Source of the DNA: an uncultured Latescibacterota bacterium
GTDB taxonomy: Bacteria; Latescibacterota; UBA2968; UBA8231
Reading direction: 5' to 3'
Length of the DNA: 64,000 nucleotides
Assembly (NCBI GenBank): GCA_958295495.1
Contig: OY282352.1
Location: forward strand, 1,302,001-1,366,000
The first letter of the stretch is position 1. Every line of letters begins with the position of its first letter. Below, in pieces: positions 50,560 through 59,317 of this stretch. The notes below the pieces were generated by a model, which was not told the DNA's origin, did not search any database, and was given only the letters and a program-made list of their open reading frames with translations. The position numbers and the translations under genes were made by a program.

Positions 50560-53472
50560 TCACAGCACTTTGACCGGCGTCAGCCAATTGTCGCGCTTGG
50601 CCGAGGCCGCTGCAATTGCATCTGCCGACCCTAACACCGCGACCCGGCCCGTTGCGCCGACTTGATCCAGCACGGCGGCAAAGTCCGCAAAGTGCTCGGC
50701 CTTGGTGCCCAAGACTTGGTCGCGCATTTGCTGGCGATAGCTGTCGTCAATGCCGGTCAGGTAGCGCACCAGTGAGGCGTAGCCCTTGGCGTCGGGGAGC
50801 TGATAGGCGTCGAAATCGCCGATGGTGCCGATGATGGCCTTGGTCAGTTCGTCGTTGCTGATCGGATAGTCGCGCAAGAAAGCCCCGCTCTGGTCGTACA
50901 CTTGCAGCGTCTCCAGCAAGTTGGGGTCGCGGTACGACGCGTACGCGAACACCCCGGTAAACGGGTCGAGGGAGCAAAAGGCCCCGTAGGCCCCCCCTTG
51001 GACCCGCACCCGATCCCAGAGCCAAGTCGTGGCCAAATAGCGAGTGATGACGGCCGCCGACCCGTCCAGTTCGTAGCCGAGCGCGAAGATGTTGGCGGCC
51101 TTGCCCACGTAGTTGACTTGCGCCGGGACGGTCAGGCCCTCGTCGGCCGCCGTCAGGTGCGGCGTCCAAGTCGCGGGCGGGTGCGCCTCTTGGGGCAACT
51201 CGCGCAACAGTGCCGCTAGGCTCTGGTCGCACACAGCGCGGTCGCGGCCAGCCACGGTGGCGTTGCACAGCATACCCGGCTGGTTGACCAGCAGGGCGCG
51301 GATCTGCTCCAACCGCGCCTGCACGGCCGGCCAGTCGCGGCGGATGTCGCCGATGAGCTGCCGCAAGAAGAACAGATAGCTCAAGCCGCGCATCTGCTCG
51401 GCGAGCCATCCGGTCTCGTCAAATTGCGCGCGCAGGCGCGTGGATACCACCCGGTGCCCGCCCGGCACCAGCGCGGCCTCGGCGCTGGCCCGCTCTTCTA
51501 AGGCCATCCGCAAGAAGCGCTCGCGATCGTCGAGGCGGCCCTCTAGCAGCACGTCGCGCACAATCGCCGTCAGGTCGGCGACCCGTTCAATCATGGCCTT
51601 GCCGCGCAAAAAGAGGTGTGCAGCAGCCGGACCGCCGCCGAGGCGTGCCCCCACCAGCGAATGGGCACTCAGGCCGCCGGTTTGGCTGCCGATCCGCTGG
51701 TGCAGCTCGACGAAGCTCATGCGTTTGGTGCCCATCTCTAACAGGGCGCGCCCAAAGAGCGGGATATAGGGCAAAAGCTCCTGGGGCAACACTCGCAGAT
51801 CGCAACCCACGTCGAGATAGGCAATGCCATTGGTGAAGAGGTCGTGGTGAAGCACCGGCACTCCGGCGATTTGGTCCTCTTGCCGCGGCACGGTCTTGAG
51901 CGCGGCGTCGAGGTCGCTCAATTGCAGGCGGGGCAATTTGGCCAGATCCTCGGGCGCGTCGGGTTGCTCTTGCAGGCGCTTGAGCTTTTGCGTCGCCGCG
52001 ACCAGTGCCTCTAAATCCGCGTGGCTCATGCTCGCCCGGGCCGCTGCTAGGCGCGTGGTCTCTTCCGCCTCCAGCCGCGTCCCCAGTTCGGCATCAGGCG
52101 CGAGAACCACGGTGGTGCGGTGCGCGTTGTCGAGGAGGTGGCGTTGGATCAGGCCCTCTAGATAGCGGTCGTCCGCCGCCAGCTTGGCCTCGAGCGCGGC
52201 GAATGAGTCGGCAAAGCGCAAGGGCGTGAAGGGGTCGCGGTCGTAGAGCCAGTCGGTCAACAGCCGCAGCATCAGCCCCAAGCCGCGCGGATAGGCCCCG
52301 GTGTTGTTTTCCCGCAACCGGAACTCCGCGGTGTGCAGCGCGGCCGCGACCATCCCTTGGTCAATCCCGCCGTGCGCCAAGTCGCCGAGGTGCTGCAAGA
52401 TCAGGGCCTCGACCGCATCCGCATCGCCCTGTTGCACGCCCTTGAGGCCCACGCTGAAAAACATCTGCGCCAACTCGGTCTCCAGCCCGCTGCCGGTCAA
52501 ATCCTCGCCCAGCCCAGAGTCGATCAGGGCCTTGCGCAGCGGGGACCCCGGGGTGCCAAGCAGCGCGTGTTCGAGCACCTGGAGGGCACGGCGCTCGTCG
52601 GCGTCAATCGCGTCTTGCAACAGCCAAGTAAGCGCGACAAAGCACTTAGGTTTTTCGACCGCGTCTGGATCGACCGTATAGGGAAATTGCTGCCGCTTGG
52701 GCGCGGCAAAGCGCGGCTGGGCCTCAATGGTGGAGTCAACGGAATGCGCCTCGTAGTCGCTTAGATAGTCGTGCAAAAGCGCGAGGCGGTGCTGGGGGTC
52801 GTCGTCGCCGTAGAAGTAGATGCGGGCGTTGGACGGGTGGTAAAAATCCTCGTGGAAGCGCTTGAACTGATCAAAACTGAGGGCCGGGATGTGGCGCGGA
52901 TCGCCGCCGGAATCCACGCCGTAGGTCGTGTCGGGGAAGACGGATTGCTGGATGCGCTCGGCTAGGATCCCCTCGGGGTCTGAATACGCGCCCTTCATTT
53001 CGTTGAAGACCACGCCTTTGTAGCGCAGCGGGTCGCCGGGGTCTTCTAGCTCGTAGTGCCAGCCTTCTTGTTGCAAGACTTCTGGCGTGAGCCGCGGGTA
53101 GAATACCGCGTCGAGATACACGTCAATCAGGTTGTAGAAATCCTGCAAGTTGGTGCTGGCGACCGGGTAGCAGGTTTTGTCTGGATAGGTGAAGGCGTTG
53201 AGGAAGGTGTTGAGCGAGCCTTTGATCAGCTCGACAAACGGCTCCTTGACCGGGTACTTGCGCGAGCCGCAAAGCACCGAGTGTTCGAGGATGTGGGCAA
53301 TGCCGGTCGAGTCGGCCGGCGGGGTGCGGAAGTTGATGCCAAAGACCTTGTTTTCGTCGTCGTTGACCAGCGAGACGATCTCGCAGCCGGTGCGGTGCCG
53401 GTAGAGTAAGGCTCGGGTATTGAGCTCGGGTATTTCTTCGTCGCGCAGCAGTTCAAAATCGCGGCGATCCAT
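50560..53472 (-). CDS. M16C-family metallopeptidase (presequence protease PreP-like)
   Basis: 970 residues, the length of M16C peptidases made of two fused halves. The inverted zinc motif HILEH is in GIAHILEHSVLCGSRKYPVK (~58-77), with the downstream Glu in the YPDKTCYPVASTN region's following helix (LIDVYLDAVF...). The C-terminal half contains FALGYELDGSAAVITRYLAT, VQGGAYGAFCSLDPFTGVFA and the substrate-binding Arg/Tyr region. It degrades peptides of tens of residues in a closed chamber. No signal peptide is seen, so it is likely cytoplasmic. Confidence 0.9.
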   Translation of the reverse strand: MDRRDFELLRDEEIPELNTRALLYRHRTGCEIVSLVNDDENKVFGINFRTPPADSTGIAHILEHSVLCGSRKYPVKEPFVELIKGSLNTFLNAFTYPDKTCYPVASTNLQDFYNLIDVYLDAVFYPRLTPEVLQQEGWHYELEDPGDPLRYKGVVFNEMKGAYSDPEGILAERIQQSVFPDTTYGVDSGGDPRHIPALSFDQFKRFHEDFYHPSNARIYFYGDDDPQHRLALLHDYLSDYEAHSVDSTIEAQPRFAAPKRQQFPYTVDPDAVEKPKCFVALTWLLQDAIDADERRALQVLEHALLGTPGSPLRKALIDSGLGEDLTGSGLETELAQMFFSVGLKGVQQGDADAVEALILQHLGDLAHGGIDQGMVAAALHTAEFRLRENNTGAYPRGLGLMLRLLTDWLYDRDPFTPLRFADSFAALEAKLAADDRYLEGLIQRHLLDNAHRTTVVLAPDAELGTRLEAEETTRLAAARASMSHADLEALVAATQKLKRLQEQPDAPEDLAKLPRLQLSDLDAALKTVPRQEDQIAGVPVLHHDLFTNGIAYLDVGCDLRVLPQELLPYIPLFGRALLEMGTKRMSFVELHQRIGSQTGGLSAHSLVGARLGGGPAAAHLFLRGKAMIERVADLTAIVRDVLLEGRLDDRERFLRMALEERASAEAALVPGGHRVVSTRLRAQFDETGWLAEQMRGLSYLFFLRQLIGDIRRDWPAVQARLEQIRALLVNQPGMLCNATVAGRDRAVCDQSLAALLRELPQEAHPPATWTPHLTAADEGLTVPAQVNYVGKAANIFALGYELDGSAAVITRYLATTWLWDRVRVQGGAYGAFCSLDPFTGVFAYASYRDPNLLETLQVYDQSGAFLRDYPISNDELTKAIIGTIGDFDAYQLPDAKGYASLVRYLTGIDDSYRQQMRDQVLGTKAEHFADFAAVLDQVGATGRVAVLGSADAIAAASAKRDNWLTPVKVL

Positions 53473-53608
53473 TGCGTCTCCTTTGTGGTTTGGTACAAAA
53501 AACTAGCGGGCAAACATATTCGCGCTGAGGATTCTCATCAAAAAAATAGTGGTTAGTTCCCCCACCGCCACGTCTAGGGGGTTGGGACTGGCCACTGCTA
53601 CCAAGTGC

Positions 53609-54760
53609 TCACGGCAGGGCGATCTTGCCGAGGACGACCCGGCGCTGGGCGCGGGTGGCGGCCGGGATATTGCCGGTGCGGCCCATCAGGGTTTCGTTGG
53701 CAAGCACCGCAAAGGCGAGGGCCTCGCGCGCGTCTGGATCGACGCCTAGTTCGGCCAGCGACCGGACCGCTAGGCCCGGCAGCGCACGGCACAATCCCTC
53801 CATAATGCGCGGATTGTGGACGCCGCCGCCGGCGACCCAGAGCTTGGCAAACTCCCCGGGGCAGAAGCGGCGAATGCCCTCGGCAATGGATTGCACGGTA
53901 AAGGCGGTCAGCGTGGCGATCAGATCGTCGCTGCTCCACGTGCCGCGCCCGAGAATATCCGCGAGGAAGGCCGCGCCAAACTCCTCGCGCCCGGTGGATT
54001 TGGGCGGCTCGCGCTGCAGGAAACTGGCGCGCATCAGCTCGGCCAATAGGGTCTCATCGACGCGTCCCCGCGCCGCCCGCACACCCCCGCGGTCGAAGTG
54101 CTCGCGGCCGTCGGTGCAGTGTGCCACGGCCGCGTCGATGAGCATGTTGCCCGGTCCTAGGTCAAAGGCCCGTATTGCGCTGGCATCGGAGTTGGGCGGC
54201 AAGGCCGTGATGTTGGCGATCCCGCCGATATTGAGCAGCAGACGCCCCTCGTGCCGATGGGCAAAGAGCAGGTGATCCGCCAGCGGCACCAGCGGTGCGC
54301 CCTCGCCGCCGACCGCCACGTCGGCCGCGCGAAAGTCCGCAATGGTAGCCGCGCCCGTGCGCGCGGCAATGACGGCTGGCTCGCCGATCTGCAAGGTGGA
54401 CCCGCTGGCCGGCAGATGGCGCACGGTCTGCCCGTGCGAGCCGATCAGGTCGATGGCCTCGGGGCCGAGCTTGGCCCGCTCGGCCGCGGCTAGGGCCGCT
54501 GTTGCAAAAGCCTCGCCGAGGGCAAAATTGACCCGACACAGCGCGTCGAGCGAAGCATCCGCGGCGAAGAGAGCGAACACCTCGCGCCGCAACGCGCTGG
54601 GCAGCGGCGTGGTGGCAAAGGACAAGATCTCGTAGCGCGTAGATGGGCCGCTGTCCCATAGGTCAACCAGCACGGCGTCAATCCCGTCGGCCGAGGTCCC
54701 GGACATCAGGCCCACGACCCGCCGTCGCTTCTTGGCGGCTAGTTCCGCTAGCCGGTGCAT
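53609..54760 (-). CDS. anmK: Anhydro-N-acetylmuramic acid kinase
   Basis: 383 residues, the normal AnmK size. VVGLMSGTSADGIDAVLVD (~15-33) is the diagnostic N-terminal ATP motif. IGSHGQTVRHLPASGSTLQI holds the conserved S-H-G-Q-T, and LLNIGGIANITALP and FDLGPGNMLIDAAV are the sugar- and phosphate-binding blocks. It phosphorylates anhydro-MurNAc recovered from peptidoglycan to MurNAc-6-P, so the cell recycles its wall. It starts 2 bases after the D-threonine-aldolase-like gene, with which it forms an operon. Confidence 0.96.
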   Translation of the reverse strand: MHRLAELAAKKRRRVVGLMSGTSADGIDAVLVDLWDSGPSTRYEILSFATTPLPSALRREVFALFAADASLDALCRVNFALGEAFATAALAAAERAKLGPEAIDLIGSHGQTVRHLPASGSTLQIGEPAVIAARTGAATIADFRAADVAVGGEGAPLVPLADHLLFAHRHEGRLLLNIGGIANITALPPNSDASAIRAFDLGPGNMLIDAAVAHCTDGREHFDRGGVRAARGRVDETLLAELMRASFLQREPPKSTGREEFGAAFLADILGRGTWSSDDLIATLTAFTVQSIAEGIRRFCPGEFAKLWVAGGGVHNPRIMEGLCRALPGLAVRSLAELGVDPDAREALAFAVLANETLMGRTGNIPAATRAQRRVVLGKIALP

Positions 54761-54762
54761 GG

Positions 54763-55866
54763 TTAGGAGCGGTCGCGGGCCGAGTGCAGGTAGTAGGAGG
54801 CGACCTGCCCGTGGCCGTCAATGACGTGGGCGCCCGGATAGCGAATCGTCGTCGGACACACGTGCCCGGGCACGGCGAGGAGATAGGTGCCGATTGCAGG
54901 TTGGGGATCGGGATAGGAGAAGACGCCGTGCTCCTCGTTTTGCCTGAGCAGCTCGGCCGCGGCGTTCTGCAAGAGCTTGGCCCGGCTCGGCATGGGGCCA
55001 TCGTCGCTAATGGCCTTGGTGCCCAAGTCCGTGGTGATCGTTTGCTGCTCGGGATAGCAATCGACCACTTGCGTCAGGACGAGGGCCGCCCATTTGAAGG
55101 GCAAGTCGGCCATTCTACTGCCGTACCCGGCATCCCAGTACACGCAGGTGCCCGGGGAGCCGTACATCCCCTCGGCGCGGGCGTAATATAAAGAGGAAAA
55201 GGAGCCGCCCCCGACGACCCGGGGCACGGCCAAGCCCTCGCCTTCGAGGGCCGCTTTCAGGCGTTGGGCATCGCGGATGTGCCGCTCGGCCGCTGCTTGG
55301 CGCGCCTCGGGCTCGGAGATGCGCTCGTGCCCGTCGTACAAGTGCAGCCCGCCCGGGGACAGGTGGGGGTGTTGAGCGACTTGGCGGTAGAGGTCGGCGG
55401 CCGCGGACAAGGGGACGCCGGTGCGGAACATGCCTACGTTGAGGTCAATCATCACCCGCAGAGTCTGCTGCCGCTCTTGGGCCATCGCACCTAAGACTTT
55501 CACATGCGCGGGTGCGCTGGCAATCGCGCTGACGGTCGCTTCTCTTTGAGCCAACGCGGCGAAGCGCAGCACCTTGCTTTTTTGCACCAGCGGATAGGAC
55601 AGAATGGCTTCCGGCGCACCGGCGTCGAGGGCCATTTCCAGTTCCTTGAGCGTGGCGCATTTGAACCCGGCGACGCCGGACGCGAGCTGTTTGCGGGCTA
55701 CGTCTATGGACTTGTGGGTCTTGACGTGGACGAACAGATGCTCGCTACCGCCGACTAGTTCGCCGACCAGCTTTATGTTGTGGTCGAGTTGGTCGGCAAA
55801 TACCAGCATGGCCGGCGTCTCAATGCCGTCCGGCTCGGCGACTTTGTATTCTCCTACTTCGATCAT
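54763..55866 (-). CDS. PLP-dependent D-threonine-aldolase/DSD1-like protein (alanine racemase fold)
   Basis: 367 residues from ATG 55864-55866; the frame is open further upstream but the added ~90 residues do not resemble the family. ETPAMLVFADQLDHNIK and FVHVKTHKSIDVARKQL mark the N-terminal barrel, with the PLP lysine in HVKTHK. MIDLNVGMFRTGV and LHLYDGHE follow, and a C-terminal metal site includes His-x-Cys in LAVPGHVCPTT. Enzymes of this group split D-3-hydroxy-amino acids or dehydrate D-serine. It sits upstream of anmK, hinting at cell-wall amino-acid recycling. Confidence 0.85.
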   Translation of the reverse strand: MIEVGEYKVAEPDGIETPAMLVFADQLDHNIKLVGELVGGSEHLFVHVKTHKSIDVARKQLASGVAGFKCATLKELEMALDAGAPEAILSYPLVQKSKVLRFAALAQREATVSAIASAPAHVKVLGAMAQERQQTLRVMIDLNVGMFRTGVPLSAAADLYRQVAQHPHLSPGGLHLYDGHERISEPEARQAAAERHIRDAQRLKAALEGEGLAVPRVVGGGSFSSLYYARAEGMYGSPGTCVYWDAGYGSRMADLPFKWAALVLTQVVDCYPEQQTITTDLGTKAISDDGPMPSRAKLLQNAAAELLRQNEEHGVFSYPDPQPAIGTYLLAVPGHVCPTTIRYPGAHVIDGHGQVASYYLHSARDRS

Positions 55867-56335
55867 GACTTTGGTTGGGGTGAGGTGGTTGTCTTTGTCT
55901 CTCAGCGGAAAGTAGCGCACGTCGCCTTCCCGAGCAACTTTCTCTATGTTGTCCCCAATCCACAGGAGACCCGCGATGCTTTGAGTTTCGGGGGAGAACG
56001 CGGCGTTGATTTTAGAGGCCCTACCAAAACCAGCAGGGGAAGTATTTCGCCCTACACGCCTGCCTTGTTGGCACTGGCCGACAAGCTGAACGACGAGGCC
56101 AGACAGCGCGTGCCGACGTGACCTAACTGCCATGAGGATGAAGCACCGGTTCGCCCATGGCAGGCGTACCCCCGACTGCCGCTACAGCGGGAGGGGGCGG
56201 TGAGAGCCACAAACGGACCCTCTCTTGGTCGCCTCGCCTTAGTTCGTTATTTTGTCGGTGCAATACGCCCGAGCCATAATCATAATAAATTGCGAATCGC
56301 GCCCAATATCACCCTCAATCCAAAGGAAGCCTCTA
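55867..56335. other. Intergenic region between divergent genes
   Basis: About 470 bp separate the DSD1-like gene (minus) and the isomerase gene (plus). An open frame runs leftward into the DSD1-like gene but its product is not family-like. I see no RNA gene, repeat or clear promoter pair. The stretch AATAATCATAATAAATTGCG-like AT-rich DNA near 56275-56295 lies at promoter distance from the plus-strand gene. Confidence 0.4.
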
Positions 56336-57175
56336 ATGCTCAAATTAGGCTGCATGTCCCTCAGCTACAAAGACGAATTTTCCGCGAATAAGCTCGACTT
56401 GGAGCAGTTTATTGAACGCGCCTATCAGCTCGGCCTCGACGGCCTCGACGTTCACACCCGCGCCTTTGCCTCGCTCGACCCGGCGTATCTGCGCGGCATT
56501 CGCATGCAGGCCTTCCGACGCGGGCTCGCGCTCTCCTATATCGGCGTCAGCTCCAATTTCGGCAAGCCCCAAGACGAACTCGCCGCCGAAGTCGCCACCG
56601 CCAAGGAGTGGATTGACGTGGCCGCGTTTATGGGCATTCCGCTGGTGCGGGTTTTTGCCGCGTGGATTCCTGAAGGCGACCGCGAAGAAGACGTGTGGGC
56701 GCGGATGATGCCCTGCCTTGCGGAAGTGGCAGCTCACGGCGAGGAAAAGGGCGTGGTGGTCGGCTTGCACAACCACAACCACGGCTGCGTCACGCGCACG
56801 GGCAAAGATGTGCGCCGAATTATCGAGGGCGTCAATAACCCCTATTTCTCGCACATCCTCGACACGGGTCAGTACGTCGGTTCGCCCGGGGCCTCGGGCC
56901 AGCGCGGGCACGAGGATCCCGCCCTCAACTTTTACGGCAGCATTGAGGAAACCGCTCCGTTGGCCGTCCATGTCCGCTGCAAAATCTATCGCATCCAAAG
57001 TGGCGTTGAAGAGTGGCTCAACTATCCGCGCATCTTCGAGATTTTGCAGAAAGTCAACTACAATGGTTGGCTGTCGGTTGTGTACGAAGGGCAGGACGTG
57101 GAAGCAGAGGCGACCGCCGTGCCCAAGGCCGTGCGCTACTTGCGAGGGTTGATGGCCGAATACGACGCGGCGTAA
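56336..57175 (+). CDS. Xylose-isomerase-like TIM-barrel protein
   Basis: 279 residues from ATG 56336, with AAAGGAAG upstream; the longer frame from 56252 has no support. The AP-endonuclease-2 fold is shown by GLDGLDVHTRAF, PLVRVFAAWIPEG, VVVGLHNHNHGCVTRTGKD (His ligands), ISHILDTGQYVGSPG (conserved DTG) and a final barrel strand WLSVVYEGQD with the Glu ligand. Unlike the protein at 11835 it has no DTGH. Substrate is unknown. It precedes the GtrA-like gene by ~20 bases, but no functional link is evident. Confidence 0.82.
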   Translation: MLKLGCMSLSYKDEFSANKLDLEQFIERAYQLGLDGLDVHTRAFASLDPAYLRGIRMQAFRRGLALSYIGVSSNFGKPQDELAAEVATAKEWIDVAAFMGIPLVRVFAAWIPEGDREEDVWARMMPCLAEVAAHGEEKGVVVGLHNHNHGCVTRTGKDVRRIIEGVNNPYFSHILDTGQYVGSPGASGQRGHEDPALNFYGSIEETAPLAVHVRCKIYRIQSGVEEWLNYPRIFEILQKVNYNGWLSVVYEGQDVEAEATAVPKAVRYLRGLMAEYDAA

Positions 57176-57194
57176 GCAGCGAGGGCCGTGCAAC

Positions 57195-57602
57195 ATGGTC
57201 GCTGCGCTTGGCGCATCCCGCCCCTTCGTGAAATTCTCTCTGACCGGCCTCAGCGGGGTGGTCGTCAATCTCGGTTCGTTCCATCTCCTGCTCGAACTCG
57301 GCGTCCATAAATATCTGGCCTCACCCATTGCGATTGAAATCTCGGTCTGTTCAAACTTTTTCATCAACAACTATTGGACCTTTGCCGACCGCGCCCTGAG
57401 CGGCCGCAAACGGATTCGGGGCTTGCGGTTTCACCTCGTCGCGCTGCTAGCTCTTGGGGTCAGCTATTCGACGTTTGTCGTGCTGTCGGTGCTGTTGCCG
57501 CAAATTGACCCGGTGTGGTTGCAAGGATGCGCCATCGCGCCGGGCACGTTGGTCAACTACATCCTCAATTCCTACTGGACATTTCGGGAGGAAGAGCCTT
57601 GA
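57195..57602 (+). CDS. GtrA-like family membrane protein
   Basis: 135 residues with four predicted helices. RPFVKFSLTGLSGVVVNLGS is the characteristic first helix (the F-x-x-V-G-x-x-x pattern of GtrA), VCSNFFINNYWTFADR the conserved N-Y-x-W-T-F block, and VNYILNSYWTFRE the C-terminal repeat. GtrA-type proteins are thought to flip lipid-linked sugars. No glycosyltransferase is adjacent. The gene overlaps nothing and its start follows GAGGGC. Confidence 0.88.
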   Translation: MVAALGASRPFVKFSLTGLSGVVVNLGSFHLLLELGVHKYLASPIAIEISVCSNFFINNYWTFADRALSGRKRIRGLRFHLVALLALGVSYSTFVVLSVLLPQIDPVWLQGCAIAPGTLVNYILNSYWTFREEEP

Positions 57603-57671
57603 TCGGCCTGCACCGGATAGACTGCGGGAGGTCTTGACGGTTTGCTGTCGGTGCAGCCTTCAGGCTGAACC

Positions 57672-58577
57672 TCAGGGAATGCCCAACTCCCGCCGGTACA
57701 CCTCGTCTGCGTTGGCCTGCAACTGCCAGTAGGGAACCCGGATCGTCCGCACCAATTCGCCGCGCCCCCCAGCCCCGTCCTCCCAGCGCAGAATTCGATG
57801 CGGATAGGCTTTTTCCGTCCACAACGTCCGCTGCCGCTGGCCAATGTGCAGCTCCCACCTGACGCTGGCCAGCGCACCGGCGGCCGTCTGAATCTGCTCC
57901 TCGGCGGCCTTGTGGATTCGCCCCCCTACAGTCGCATGAGGCTGATGCGCCTGCCTAAGCTGCCAAAAGCTCGGCAGCACCTCCAGCTTCTGCACCTCGC
58001 CCAAGGCCATAAACGGCCCTTGCAGCTCTCGGATGCGGATCAGCAGATGGTCCTCGCTCGCAAAGTGCGCTGGCTGCTTTAGCTGATAGGCACCCCGGCC
58101 TTCGCTGGCAAAATAGCTGCTGATGTGCCCGTTGATCTGCCCGCCGCTAAACAGGGCCTCGTCAAAGACCTGCCCGCACCACTCTTGCGCGCTGAACGAA
58201 ATGCGCCGCAGCTCAAAGGGATGCCGCTCGCCCGCCACTTGGCTGAAAACCGAAGTCATTACCGAGTAGTCGTATATCCCGGTCGCAAACTTGAGGATGT
58301 GGTTGAGCTTGAGCGCGTAGAATTGGTCGGCCTCCGGGGCTGGCGACTCGACCTTGAGCAAGGTCTGCCGGTGGAGGTCCTCGGTCACAAAGATCATCAC
58401 CCCGTACCCTAAGCGCAGCTCGCCGTAGCGGGGCTGCACCACCTCGTAGCTAGAGAGCTCGGCCTTTCCGTCGGCCCAGTGCGCGTAGAAATCTACCGCG
58501 CCCACCTGCACGGCCCCAGCCAATAGGGGCCCTATCATCCATCTGGTCATCGCCGAATTTCGTAAGAACAGCGCCAT
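57672..58577 (-). CDS. Secreted protein of unknown function
   Basis: About 301 residues from ATG 58575-58577 (ATG 58550 is an alternative). MTRWMIGPLLAGAVQVGAVD forms a signal peptide. The rest is beta-rich and soluble: DFYAHWADGKAELSSYEVVQ, YGELRLGYGVMIFVTEDLHR, FYALKLNHILKFATGIYDYS. Patterns such as EVVQPRYGELRxGxxVxIFVTED recur in uncharacterised proteins of several environmental phyla, as far as I recall. No catalytic motif is visible. It stands alone, convergent with the GtrA-like gene. Confidence 0.6.
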   Translation of the reverse strand: MALFLRNSAMTRWMIGPLLAGAVQVGAVDFYAHWADGKAELSSYEVVQPRYGELRLGYGVMIFVTEDLHRQTLLKVESPAPEADQFYALKLNHILKFATGIYDYSVMTSVFSQVAGERHPFELRRISFSAQEWCGQVFDEALFSGGQINGHISSYFASEGRGAYQLKQPAHFASEDHLLIRIRELQGPFMALGEVQKLEVLPSFWQLRQAHQPHATVGGRIHKAAEEQIQTAAGALASVRWELHIGQRQRTLWTEKAYPHRILRWEDGAGGRGELVRTIRVPYWQLQANADEVYRRELGIP

Positions 58578-58861
58578 GGTCGCCCCAAGAGCGCGGAGAG
58601 GAGCACGAAAGAAAAAGGGAGGCCGGTTGCGAGGGCGGCAACCTGCAATGACTTTAGCCCGCCGCCGAGTAGGAGGGCAATAGCGACCAGTCCCTCCATA
58701 GACGAGAACTCGCCAGACCGCTTCCATCTGTATTCGATCCTACCGATGACATTGTGGTAGTCGATTTGTGGCGGAATCAGGTGTTCCCGCCTCGATTTTT
58801 TCCAAATATAGCTCTTGTTTTGCCATTATCCAGTGAATAGCTCGTCGCCATCTGCGGATAG

Positions 58862-59214
58862 TCAAGAGAAAGCAGGCCCGTACCCATCCCGTTGCTCGAT
58901 GTATGCCTTGACGCTTTTGGACACCAAGTAGCGGATGGACGAGCGCCAACCGCTGGCGAATCGAGGTGTAGGAAGATTCAAGCCCATGAAATACAGACAC
59001 AGTGACCAGCCAACACGGTGCCCGTCAAATCATCAAAGTCCCGATCACAGGAGTGGCAGGGGTCGCGTTGGCGATGGGGCTGCGCGTCATCAAAGCCCCG
59101 CTTGATAAGCCGAGCCGAACCACAGGGCGGACCGAAAATACCATCGGACCACCGGAGATCGCGGACCGTTTCAAAGCACTTGGCATCATCAATGAGATTT
59201 TGGTCTCTTGACAA
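58862..59214 (-). mobile_element. Decayed IS1595-type (ISXO2-like) transposase fragment
   Basis: Minus-strand reading gives ETVRDLRWSDGIFGPPCGSA, then RLIKRGFDDAQPHRQRDPCH and DFDDLTGTVLAGH: the zinc-ribbon N-terminal domain of IS1595-family transposases (CPxCGS...C..C...F.DLTGTxFxGH). A frameshift follows, and the next block LYFMGLNLP is in another frame. The rest of the transposase, including the DDE-type catalytic part, is absent, and no inverted repeats were found. One zinc-ligand Cys is also replaced (GPPC). Confidence 0.7.
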
Positions 59215-59317
59215 ATACTTCTCTGAGATGCTTATAATAATTTGACGGTGGCCTTGTTTGGGCGGCACCGAGCCGTATTTATTCTGAGTTGGTCACAGTT
59301 TCCGTAAGGAGAAAAAA

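Noticed and set aside
55867..56133. A 90-residue N-terminal extension of the DSD1-like enzyme.
   Set aside because: The family starts near the ETPAMLVF block, which is reached soon after ATG 55866; the extension has no recognisable domain.
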